Shown here: piece by piece, positions 1 to 10,434 of the stretch
Position numbering within the stretch: the first letter of the stretch is position 1
Layout of the letters: the number at the start of each line of letters is the position of its first letter
Assembly: GCA_963930645.1 (NCBI GenBank)
Contig: OZ005648.1
Coordinates: forward strand, 110,212,592-110,276,591
DNA: 64,000 nt
Source: Salticus scenicus
Lineage: Eukaryota; Arthropoda; Arachnida; Araneae; Salticidae
Reading direction: 5' to 3'
Notes under the pieces: model-generated
The model's input: only the letters and a program-made list of their open reading frames with translations
Database searches by the model: none
What the model was told of the DNA's origin: nothing
Made by a program: the position numbers and the translations under genes

Positions 1-188
1 TAAAAGGAACAAATACACCAAGTTTCATCAAAATCTGAGACTATGGGTGTCATGGTGTGGTTGAACTGACGTGGAATGACCCAATGACTACTACATTTCT
101 TAAAATATTTTTCACACGATATTGGAAAAAAGAAAAACGTTTTTTAATTGGTTTGAATATATAAAACAGCAATAATAAATAAATTACT

Positions 189-219
<31 letters not shown>

Positions 220-487
220 CATAAGAGTGAACAATACCTAATTTCATAATAAGAAAACACCACAGAACTGGCGTTTAAAAGCAATAATTACAAAACTTTG
301 AATAAACACCATAAAATGCAATAAACTTGCAATAATTGTTTTGGTTCGAAAGAACACATGATCCTTCGTCAGGCTAAAAAAGTAGGCACAAGTGCTGCAG
401 TCAAAGCAGCAACGCAAAAAACCGGTTTAAGGGAACAGCAAAAATATATACAGATGAATATAAACCTAAATACTGATGTGAGGAGAA
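1..487. repeat. Dispersed repeat copy (minus) and poly-T
   Basis: Contains a T run of more than 25 bases near 188-220. Bases about 240-430, read on the minus strand, match a + strand segment at about 39390-39610 inside COQ6, including TTGCATTTTATGGTG and the block CTGACGAAGGATCATG. The family ending resembles Penelope-type 3' tails, but that is a weak inference. No gene seen. Confidence 0.5.
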
Positions 488-860
488 TAGTGCTGACTCT
501 AAAATAAAAGGGCCGCCTGGGGGCAATTCAATAAAAAGGGGCATTATTTGTATAATTTGCGGTGTTCTATGTTATGATTTTTGTACGTAACAAAAATAAA
601 TTACTAATTTTCCTTGTATATATATAGGCTGTATGCATTTGTTATTCCAGGAATGCTGCAGAACTATTGCTAAGAAAGTTTAAAAGTCAGGGGGGGGGGG
701 AATCTAAAGGCCTCTAAACATTTAAAATGTTAGAAAAGGCTACTTGGTACGAAAATGTTTTTAAAAGGGCTGCCAGGTGCTGAAATATGTTGAAAAAGGT
801 CACAGGGTGCTAAAAACTGTTAAAAGGGCACCCTGCCAAATTAGCCTAGAGTCAGCACTA
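488..860. mobile_element. Short hAT-like MITE
   Basis: The ends are inverted: TAGTGCTGACTCTA at 488 and its complement at 847-860. There is no coding capacity. Inside, bases about 724-838 hold four degenerate copies of a roughly 31-bp unit (core AAAGGGCT-CCAGGTGCT). I could not see a clean target-site duplication, so the superfamily is tentative. Confidence 0.55.
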
Positions 861-3180
861 CAGAATTATGGAATAACAGAACATAAATAAATAAATAAAT
901 TAGATTAAAAAATGTAACAAAATCTACAAATTTAAAAAATATCAAAATTAAACAAAAACTGAACTTATGTGAGTAATTTCATAGCATCAGACAAGAACGG
1001 AGTGGAACAAATCATTAACAAGATTTTTCGAATTTTTAAATATGTAAAAATCTTCATGGATATTCAAATGGGAAGAGAAGAAAGGAGATGCAATTATGTT
1101 TGTTTTAGAAAAATCAAATCGATTAGGACAACCAATACTCTGGTTGTCCTAAGAAAGATACTTTTGCTTAGTCTCATACAAGAATATATATATACAGGTA
1201 TTTATTTCTGCAAAGCACATTAATCATATCTTTCGAACTCAATCCCTTCTTTTTATTGAATAGGCTAAATATGTAAGAGGAATTTCATGTCTGTGTATAG
1301 ATTTGCTGAAAAAATTTAGAATGCTCCAAAGAATTTAGAATTTAGAATGCTCCTATATAAAATTTAGAAAAATTTAGAATGCTCCTATATAAAAAAAAAA
1401 CTACTAAATGGAGGGAAAAAAAAAAAAAAAAAGCTGTTAAATGGATGAAAAAAAAAAAAAAAAAACCAGCTTTTTTTCTTTCTTAGCAGATTTTAGGAAT
1501 ATGCCCCGAATGAGGGGGGGGGGGGCACGTATTAACCGACGTGAGGGCCTGTGCCCTCCATTCCAAAGATGGCAATACTCTTGAAAGTATGTGGGTGGCA
1601 TTTTCAGATGAGGAATACTAAAGGGCGCCAAACTTTGGATCTCCCCCCCCCAATCAAATTTTCACGCTACGTCCCTGCCGATATTGAGTGGCATGTAAAC
1701 AAAGAAGTTTTGCATTTTTTAAATGAAAATAGGAATGAATCAGGACCACTGAAAGGACGTACAAATGGTGTTTTGCTCTATAACAATTTAAGAATCCCAA
1801 CAACAATCATCTGGTCAAAAATCTTTAAAATATTCACACTAAAAATATGCATATTTTAATTACTTAACTTCACATAATTTATGGGTATTTAAAAAAATTA
1901 AAATCTCTTTTTAAGAAAAAACTACTTAATTTTTTTTTTTTTTTTTTTTTTTTTTAATGTTTGAAATGCATTGTTGCTCTAGAATGTGATTACAATGTTT
2001 TATTTTTATTCATTTGTAGGAAATATCAATAATAATAAAAGAAGAAGATGTCTGTCTGTCTCTGTTCAACTATATATTCAGCCCCATGAAATGGAGAAGT
2101 ACAAAAATTGATTTGAATTTTGCTAATTTTAGACCAATTTCAATAGAAATTGGTAATCGTCCACGATAGATTAGTCATTTTGAGTCTAAATTTTAATAAT
2201 AATCTCAATTTATCTGCTAAGAAATATGAATTTAAAATTAAATATAAATGTTATTTTAAAACTCTGTGTAAAGGGTTTTTGGGGATGACAAATTGATTGC
2301 ACATTGAGCAGAGCCTTAGAAATGGTCAGTCAATGCTGAGATATAGCCATCTGAAAAATCATAGTTAATGATTAATAGCAGCATCTTCCATTGACCAATA
2401 TAACACATAAATTAAAATTGGAATAATTGTACACATAGAACACATGAGATACATCTTTTACATAAAACAACAGAGGCTATAGCATAGCAGCACTATCATT
2501 TGGCTAATATATACTTAAAACGGAAATTGTAACACAACAGTTGGCCTGTCGGCCTATCAACCTATCAGCTGATATAATACATTTTGCAATTACTCCAAGA
2601 GCTTTGAAAAAATTGTATTTAAGATTCCGGGGAATAAAGAATTGATCGTGTACCTTTAAAGGTGTGTAGAGTTGTGGCAGGAGCATATAGGATGAGGAGC
2701 AAAATATTAAAAAATTATAATATCAAGCTAAGGTCTTGAAAATTCATGTTTCTAGGTTTTCTGGCATGATGTATTGATTGTGCATACTTTCAAAAGTGTA
2801 AAATTTTTAGGGAGGCAAATGAAGTTGCTTAGGTGTGCCTTTTTTTTTTTTTAATTATATTACATCGAGGAATTAGTCGAATAGACCATTTCCCTGCGTG
2901 CAGCCCAGACAAACTAGCCTTTGAATGACAGTTGTCAAGAGGTAGATTAGAACTAATGTTGGCTAAAGAAGCACAAAATGTCAAATGTCTAAAATCCTTA
3001 GCCTCTCCATTTAAACACAAGGGATAATCAGGAGTATCTTTCACACCTATACGGTGGAGATGTCCTTGTAAGTGAGGCCACCTTAGGTGTGTGTGTGGTA
3101 AAATATAAAAATAAATAAAATAGTGCTACGGCCTTAAAAATTGGTGTTTTAAGGTTTATATGAGTGAGGAATCTATTGCA
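861..3180. other. AT-rich intergenic DNA, no gene recognised
   Basis: Low-complexity A/T tracts plus short G or C runs (about 1514-1525 and 1645-1654). Several loosely similar blocks with a TTGATTG-(T/C)GCATA core at about 2290, 2640 and 2770 hint at an old repeat. No splice-flanked coding segment was recognised. Confidence 0.4.
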
Positions 3181-3184
3181 TATA

Positions 3185-4500
3185 CTTTTTAACCGACTTC
3201 AAAAAAAAGAAGGAAGGTTCTCAATTCAAACCGTATGTTTTTTTTATGTTTGTTAGCTCATAACTTCTGAACGGATGCTCCGATTTTGATAATTTTTGTT
3301 TTGTTGAAAAGGTCTTGGTCTGCAATAGGTCCCATTGTAATATCTTAAGATCTAAAGAAAATACAGGGTGCCCAAAAAAATTAGTCCCAACTCTTTTAAC
3401 TGCTAAACGGCTGCAGCTATAGTGATAAAAATGGTATGTAAGTATAGCAAAGTGGTCCATGCAGCACAAGGTTTAACCGCTGCGCCACCTGGTGTAAAAT
3501 AGCGGAGTTAGTTTTCCTATCTCGAAAACGGTTCTAAAGGAAAAAGTGAATTACAAAGTTGAAAAGTAGCATCGATTTAGTACAAAAAGATAGTTTAGAC
3601 ATTCATGCTAGTTTTCCTATTTCGGAAACGGTTCAATACAGGGGGGAAAAGTGAATTATAAAATTGCAGAGCATCATCGATTTAGTACGAAAAGATAGTT
3701 TAGACATTGATGCTAAAAATATAATGCTAAAAACGTGCATTTGTTTTTTCGCAATTTCTTACACTGTGCACACTTGAGCTACATTGCATACGTTGTAGCG
3801 TAGCTGGTGAGACATACGCTATATAGTTCAAAATACGGTTACTTGATACTTTTTGTTTTGTTGTAAAGATCTTGGTCTGATATAGATCCCATTGTAATAT
3901 TTTTGCAATCTAAAGAAAATAAAACGCCATCTGTTGAAAAACAGCGGAATTAGCGCTCCTATCTCAAAAACGGTTCAAGATGGGAGAAAAGTTAATTACA
4001 AAGTTGTAGAGCATCATCGATTTACTACAAAAAGACAGTTTTTAGACATTATTGCTAAAAATAGAACGCTTAAAACGTGCAGTTGTCTATTCGCAATTTC
4101 CTACATTGTGCACACTTGAACTACGTTGCACACTTTGCAGCGTAGCGGATGACACGTATACTCTGTGGTTCAAAGTACTGTTACTGTAAGCGGTCACATG
4201 CTGGTGGAAAACAGTGGAGTTAGCGTTCCTGTCTCGGAAACGGTTCAAGACAAGGGAAAAAAGTGAATTATAAAATTGCAGAGCATCATCGATTTAGTAC
4301 GAAAAGATAGTTTAGACATTTATGCTAAAAACAGAACGCTTAAAACGTGCATTTGTTTGTTCACAATTTCCTATTTTATGCACACTTAAACGACATTTGT
4401 TGTAGCGTATGGGTATATGTTGTAGCATAGCGGGTGACATTTATGCTATGTAAAATTCAAAGTATGGTTATTGTAAGCGGTCACATCGATTAACGCATAG
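3185..4500. repeat. Degenerate tandem array with ACCGACTTC heads
   Basis: Starts with AACCGACTTCAAAAAAAAGA at 3191, a head repeated near 4508. Four partial copies of a roughly 240-290 bp unit follow (about 3490-3610, 3611-3850, 3934-4195, 4205-4490). They share GCATCATCGATTTAGTAC, AAAACGTGCATTTG, GTGCACACTT and AAGCGGTCACAT. Copies are diverged and truncated. Within about 3455-3495 the minus strand reads GGTGGCGCAGCGGTTA, a good tRNA-type A box, so a tRNA-derived SINE piece may be included. Confidence 0.6.
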
Positions 4501-5280
4501 ACGTTTTAAACCGACTTCATAAAGGAAGAGGTTCACAATACAAACCATGTTTCTCATTGTTGTTGTTGTTGAAATTTGTTAGCTTTTAACTTCGTAAGAG
4601 ATGATATAATTTTAATACTTTTTTGTTGTATTGATCTTAGCCTAAAATAGGTTTCATTATGATTTCATTAAGATATAAACAAATTACAGGATACTCACAA
4701 AAGTCTGTTCTCACTCTAGCTGCTGAGCGCATGCAGCTACACTGGTAAAAGCAGTATGTAAGTATCGATGCTGAAACTTCTGTCTGTCAGCTGCAATGCA
4801 TATTTTGCTCTTTTTTTGAACTTTAGGCTGCCCAATTTCCAGCACAGCGGGTGACACGTATTCAGTGTAAAGTTCAATATATATGCCTAACAGAATTTTT
4901 GGTCACTAATACAGCGTATCGGTCCTTTGCATTTCTAAAGACTTTCTAACTTAACGCATGTTCATTCAACAGATAGTTTTTTGCTCATATCCGATAAAGG
5001 CAAGAAAAGTGACATAACTTAAAAATGCAGCATTTGAGAAAAATCAACTTAAAAATAACTTGACTAGAATAAAACTGGCACAACTGTCTCTCGAGTGGAT
5101 AACTTTCTAGATGGTGATGTAACTTTTTTGTTCACATTGGGTGCATTTCATGTATTTTTCAGTGACATAAACCATTTTTTGAGTTATGTCACTTTTCTTG
5201 GAAGTTGTGATTTGTGAAGCTGACGTCGAACGTCTTTTGATGTTCTGCTATATGAATAAATTTTCACTGAAAAGAGAAAA
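4501..5280. other. Repeat-derived DNA, no gene
   Basis: Opens with a second ACCGACTTC head and decays into unrecognised AT-rich sequence. I see no coding segment. Confidence 0.35.
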
Positions 5281-6165
5281 ATAAAATCTTTTTGTAAAAA
5301 AAATAGAACCGACTCCAAGAAATGGGTATGAAATGAAATAGTAAATTGCGCCTAAAAGTATAAAATAATTTCCTTCGCCAAACGACCTATAACACTACAA
5401 TTGATCATAACTTTTGAAGTCGGCGCAAAATTAAATAAAAATTGATAACTTTATTCAATACAAAAATCAAATCCTATTCAATATACACATCTCACATTGT
5501 CACCTGCAAAACGCAGCCGAAAACAACTTTGATTCAAGGAAACAAATAAGATTTCGTAAGCAGCAAAAGTTGGAGAAGATCCTGGTATCCGACGTCCTTG
5601 GTGAAAGAAAAATAGCAAAATTTTCTGGCAAACATATTTAATTTCTTTAGGATATCATGTTTAGTTTGATAAGGTATATTAAGAGAGTAATCAAGAATAT
5701 GAAACAATACATCGTACAATATATATTATGAAAATATACATCTTGCGTGTATGATTTGATCGCCAAATCCAAAAGCCACCAAGTATGATAGTTATTAAAG
5801 TTATACCAAATTTGCAAAGGAAACTCTAACTTCGTAGAAACATAAATACCGCATTGTAAGGAATGTTCACTGTTCTATGTAGATGCTACTAATAAACCAA
5901 TTGTATACAGTGATAAAATAATAAAGGAAACATGAAAATGGATCATTCGAGACAACAGCATTTGTTGCTACCGATCTAAAAACAGACCTTTAAAAATTAA
6001 TTAAATTTTATTTAATTTTGCGCCGACTTCAAAAGTTATGATTAATTGTAGTGTTATAGGTCGTTTGGCGAAGGAAATTATTTTATACTTTTAGGCGCAA
6101 TTTACTATTTCATTTCATACCCATTTCTGGGAGTCGGTTCTATTTTTTTTACAAAAAGATTTTAT
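5281..6165. mobile_element. Foldback/MITE with about 160-bp inverted arms
   Basis: The left arm, about 5281-5442, reads ATAAAATCTTTTTGTAAAAA; the reverse complement of 6003-6165 repeats it with only a few mismatches (for example CCAAG versus CCCAG). The roughly 560-bp centre has no plausible coding capacity. The family shares the ACCGACT-C motif with the repeat before it. No target duplication was resolved. Confidence 0.85.
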
Positions 6166-6371
6166 GAAAGTATAAAGCTATAAGGCGAACAGATGAGACC
6201 GCCACTCCCACTGATCAAAAGTTTGCTACAGTCAGAATTTTCAAAGGTCATTTTCGCAGTAAGCAAACAGGCCTGTGTCACATTATGAAACAGAGCGAAG
6301 GTGCCATCGAGCAGGAATTTGCTACAGTCACAATTTCAAAGGTATTTGAATGATGAGCAAAAAGGATATTG

Positions 6372-6754
6372 CATACCTGCCAACTCTCTGTTATTTCAAC
6401 GGAGACTCTGTTACTTTGAGACTCTCTTTCACTCTCCATTATTCTGAAGATTTTAAAGTTATACCTATAATTTATTTAAAACTTCAACAAACCTTCATTT
6501 TTTAAGCAAGATTTTGCTTTTGCTGAAAAAAATTCTCATGAATCTCTATATATATTACTATTTTTAATTAATAATTACTTATTTTTTATTTAATAATTAA
6601 ATTTCACTTATCCATATAACATTTTGATGATTTAAGCCATGGACTAAGCTATTAGAATACTATCATATGTCGAAAACACATCAATGTTTTCTAGGCCTGA
6701 AAATACCGCTTATAAAATCTCCGTTATTTTGATTCTACAATGTTGGCAGGTATG
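6372..6754. mobile_element. 383-bp MITE, TIR CATACCTGCCAAC
   Basis: Ends CATACCTGCCAAC and GTTGGCAGGTATG are perfect inverted repeats, extended by a weaker CTCCGTTATTT/ CAACGGAGA pairing. Flanked by a direct 6-bp ATATTG at 6366-6371 and 6755-6760, a likely target-site duplication. Non-coding. Confidence 0.75.
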
Positions 6755-7370
6755 ATATTGTTGTATCTGAAACAAGGAAGAGAGCGCCATTGGTGCGACC
6801 AAGTGGGAGTTCAATATGGTAAGATTTTTCTAGAATCGTGAACCAGCTGGTCACTGACGACAGCTTATAGTATAATATAGGGATATAAACGTGTCTTTAA
6901 CAAAACTGAAAAAATTTCACACTTTTTTGTTTGTAACAAGCAGGGTTTTCAATTTTCAAAACAAAGAAATGTTATTTTTAGAAAACTTGGCAATATGTAT
7001 TAGAGATAACATGATGCAATCAGAATATAAAAATCTTATATATGTCATGAAATATGAACATTTTTACTAAATATGTTTTAACTGCACATACCCAAGTGTT
7101 AAAAAAATTTCATCTAAAAATAATAATAATAGTAGTAGTAGTACTATTGAAAATTGTTAAAGCTGTATATGGACGGTTCATTATAAAAGTGGTGTAACTC
7201 CATATTTTTTAAATATGTATATTTTTGCTGAATTGCATCACATTTAGTCACATCTTTCATTATAAAAGTGAAGAAACTCCAATAGTTGCATTAAAATCCC
7301 ATAAATAACATTACTTGTCAGTTTCAGAAAACTATAACTTATATATATTCATTATAAATATGAAGTTTCT

Positions 7371-7611
7371 AAGTTCATTTCAGAAAATTTTTGGAGTGGA
7401 AAGCTGATTTTTTATATCAACTATGTGAAAAATACCAGAGCCGGGAATCAAACCCGGTCCTTCCGCTTTACATGCGGATGCTCAAACCATTGAGCTACCG
7501 TGGCTGATTACTAGCTAGGCATTTCTCACATAGCATTCGTTGGCATTTGTTTTTCACATAGTTGGTATAAAAAATCAGCTTTCCACTCCAAAAATTTTCT
7601 GAAATGAACTT
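7371..7611. mobile_element. Foldback element enclosing a tRNA-like sequence
   Basis: The left arm 7371-7432 and the reverse complement of 7550-7611 agree over about 61 bp with a single T/C difference. Both begin AAGTTCATTTCAGAAAA and run inward to CAACTATGTGAAAA. The 117-bp centre is largely a tRNA-like gene on the minus strand. The near identity of the arms suggests recent origin or gene conversion. Confidence 0.85.
7433..7504 (-). tRNA. tRNA-like gene, anticodon GTA if canonical (Tyr)
   Basis: Minus strand folds as a cloverleaf of 71-72 nt. Acceptor GCCACGG/CTCTGGT has one C-C mismatch and G-U pairs. The D arm is GCTC..GAGC. The anticodon stem is TCCGC/GCGGA with loop ATGTAAA. The T arm is CCGGG/CCCGG with loop TTTGATT. 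Bases 34-36 read GTA. There is no intron, which is unusual for nuclear tRNA-Tyr, and the T loop lacks the usual TTC, so this may be a tRNA-derived module of the surrounding foldback element rather than a working gene. Confidence 0.6.
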
Positions 7612-7930
7612 TCAGGGTTTATGAATAAATTTCTAAATTAAATTAAGTTACTTTAAATTATATTTAATATAATTTATAAATTTTTATAATTCTAAGTTGT
7701 ATTAAACACAAAAAATTGATAACATTTACTGAAATTTGCCTTTTTTCTGTACGCAAAGCTTGTTATTTCAAAATCCATTTACATGAAGATAATTCACTTT
7801 TACAATGAACAACCCATATGTGATTGATCGAGTTGAAATTTAGTTGCTCTCTGAAAAGAAGCAAAATTTTAAGGGGTTTTATCCATATTTGTATTTTTAA
7901 TCAATTAATAGTAATATAATATACTTTGAT

Positions 7931-8503
7931 TCAAAATAAATATTTAGAGATGTGTTACCTTAAAGTTTCAGGGGAATGTGCCAAATTTGATCCCAGGTCA
8001 TTCTTGCCAGCCTTGCCGCTCAGAATTTTCTGTGGTTTTCTTCAAAACTTGTGTGAATATAGGCTAGGACCCCTTAGAAGGACCCTCTATGGAGAGTACT
8101 CCATCCAAGTGCAGAGCCCTCTCATTATTGATAAACCTTAACACTTCATGATAATGTGTCCTGTAATTTTGAAGATAATTGCAAATATATAGAATCAAAA
8201 TTGTTTCTATTATTTTGTTCACCTAGTGTATTTTAATTAGAAAGATCTAAATGTTCTTCTTCATATAACTTCTGCAGACTGTATAATTGAGAAAAAAGGG
8301 GAAAAATAAGAGGGGATTTAAATAAATTTTTTTAAAGATTTTATAGAAAATAGTTTAGTATCAATAATTTTCCTGAAGCAGAACCAGTGGTGGCTGAGGT
8401 GTAACTTTTAATAATTTCTGTTCTGTAGTACCAATATCTTTTGGACAGTTTTCTGTATTACAGCAAAAGTCCAATTACCTGGTGTTTAAATAACTGGAGA
8501 ATC

Positions 8504-8539
<36 letters not shown>

Positions 8540-10299
8540 TATTTTTCAATAGTTTGTCAATAAAATATCTATTATTAAAAAATAATAGATGTAATTTTTT
8601 TTAATCTGTTGTTACTCTATAGACATAAATTACAATTTTTAGTTATTTTATTACAAGTTTTATTTACTCAAGAGTATTTTAAAAGCAAGTTATATGAGTA
8701 AATTGGATGTTATTAAAGCCATATGCTCCAAAATCATAAGTTTTTCATTTGATTTGCTATTTTAATTGCGATTATTATGATTGCATTTGTAGACTTGTCT
8801 TAACTAAATTATCAATGTTTTATCATGTCATTCAGTTATGTAAGTCAGTTATGTATTTATGTTCCAATTCTGTATCATTAATATTACTTTGTTTAAAATC
8901 AACTGTTTCTATTTTCTCTTAGGCTTTTAATAATTTAATATTGCGAGCATCATTTTGTCATTTCTTTCTATAGACAAACGATTTCTTTTTAAACTGTGAA
9001 CAATCCCATATAAATAAGTTTATTTTCAAAGAAAGTACTTTCTTTGAAAGTAGACTTTCTAGAATACCTTCTAGTATATTTTCTATCCAACACATGTTGG
9101 ATAAATTCATTTTTATCTCATCAGGGGAATTATAAATTCATGAAAAAAAATTCTTGAAATTTTAGGGAGAAAAAGTTTTTATATGAGAAAAGAAAATGTA
9201 ATTTACTGCAGGGAAGTCCAATTCTCACATTATGAAAAATATTAATTTTGATTAGGTTTAGCAGTCATATGAATACATTTTAATCCTATTTTATGAATTT
9301 AACTACCAGAAAAACTAAAGTTCTGGTACTGAAAAAGAAAAAAAAAAAAAATCTGAAATCAGGTAAATTACATGAATACAATTATTCCTAATCTCATACA
9401 GGTAGGTGTGAAACATCTTAAAGAAAATAAATAAATACATAATCAGAAATATTTTTTATTAAATATCACCCTTTAAAAATATGTCTAAATAAAAAATAAA
9501 AAAAAAACTTATTTAATGGTGTGTCTCTTTAATACTTGGAGTATGTTCAGTAATTTAAGATTTTAGCTTTTAGCCTTGATTTTTTTTTAATGTTACCTAC
9601 AACTAAATAAATTTAATTTTTTAACTAATCTGATTATTTTATTAAAAGCAAAATTTCATAAATTTCTAAACTTGCACATAAATTAATTAATACTTATACA
9701 GAGTACACATTTCGAAATTATCCATTATTATAACTTCTATGAGAAAATTCTCAATTATTCTCTTCGAGAAGAATATTGTCAATAATATTCTCAGAAAGAT
9801 TATTCTCAAGAATTTTACAACTGCATACATACCTATACATAAATGTTAAGTTTCTTTGTAGGCCCCCTCATGTGGTATGCCACTGATGTTACTGACTATA
9901 GAGTACTACTTACTGTTTAGAAGTATTAATTTATTAATAAGAGTACATGTTCATTGATATATATTACTCAATAAACTTAAAAGGGTTTGACTTTGCAAAA
10001 CAATAGATTTGGATTGGGTAATCCAAATATCCACATAATTTTACCATTTTTATCCAATTGTCAGGAATCAGGTCTGTTAAATGTCAGACTGATTTTGCTA
10101 CTTCAAGTACAGGTCATGATTGAGTTGAGTTTTGGATAGCATGTTAGTAAACAAGTTATTCCAATTCTTTATTTAAAAAAATAAATAAAAGTATATCAAT
10201 TAATTATCATTATGTTTTTCCATTTGTGCATTTAAAGCATATTTTAAGATTATTTGTTCAATAACTAATTTTAATTTACATATATATTTCATCTCTTAG
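7931..10299. other. AT-rich flank upstream of COQ6 exon A; no exon recognised
   Basis: Includes an AAT trinucleotide run at about 8508-8537 and a 26-bp perfect palindrome at 9024-9049. I searched for a GxGxxG-encoding COQ6 exon here and did not find one. Confidence 0.4.
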
Positions 10300-10434
10300 G
10301 TTCTTCAAGTATTTTAGAGAAGAAAAAGATTTTGCTACTTGAAAATAGTCACAAAACAGAATTTAATATTGATCCTGAAAAATATTCTAATCGTGTATGT
10401 GCATTAAATAAAAATACTAAATCATTGTTTGAAA
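10300..10434 (+). CDS. COQ6: COQ6 exon A (first visible)
   Basis: Acceptor ...CTCTTAG before 10300, donor GTATGT at 10435. The first two bases complete a codon begun in an unseen upstream exon. It encodes KKKILLLE and YSNRV, matching the region after the first FAD loop in COQ6. A Tc1-like element begins only about 100 bp after the donor. Confidence 0.88.

Larger units (their letters stand above)
6890..7930. repeat. Copy of a repeat family also at 40470-41143
   Basis: Bases 6925-7095 and 7835-7925 match 40520-40660 and 40725-40830: GCAGGGTTTTCAA, TTTTTAGAAAA, then GCATTTTTAC/GAACATTTTTAC and AAGGG-TTTTAT blocks. The copy here is broken by the tRNA-bearing foldback at 7371-7611. Confidence 0.55.

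Noticed and set aside
340..430. CTGACGA...CGAA pattern as a hammerhead ribozyme core
   Set aside because: Penelope elements can carry hammerheads, but I could not form stem I/III or find a GUC cleavage site; not enough to call.
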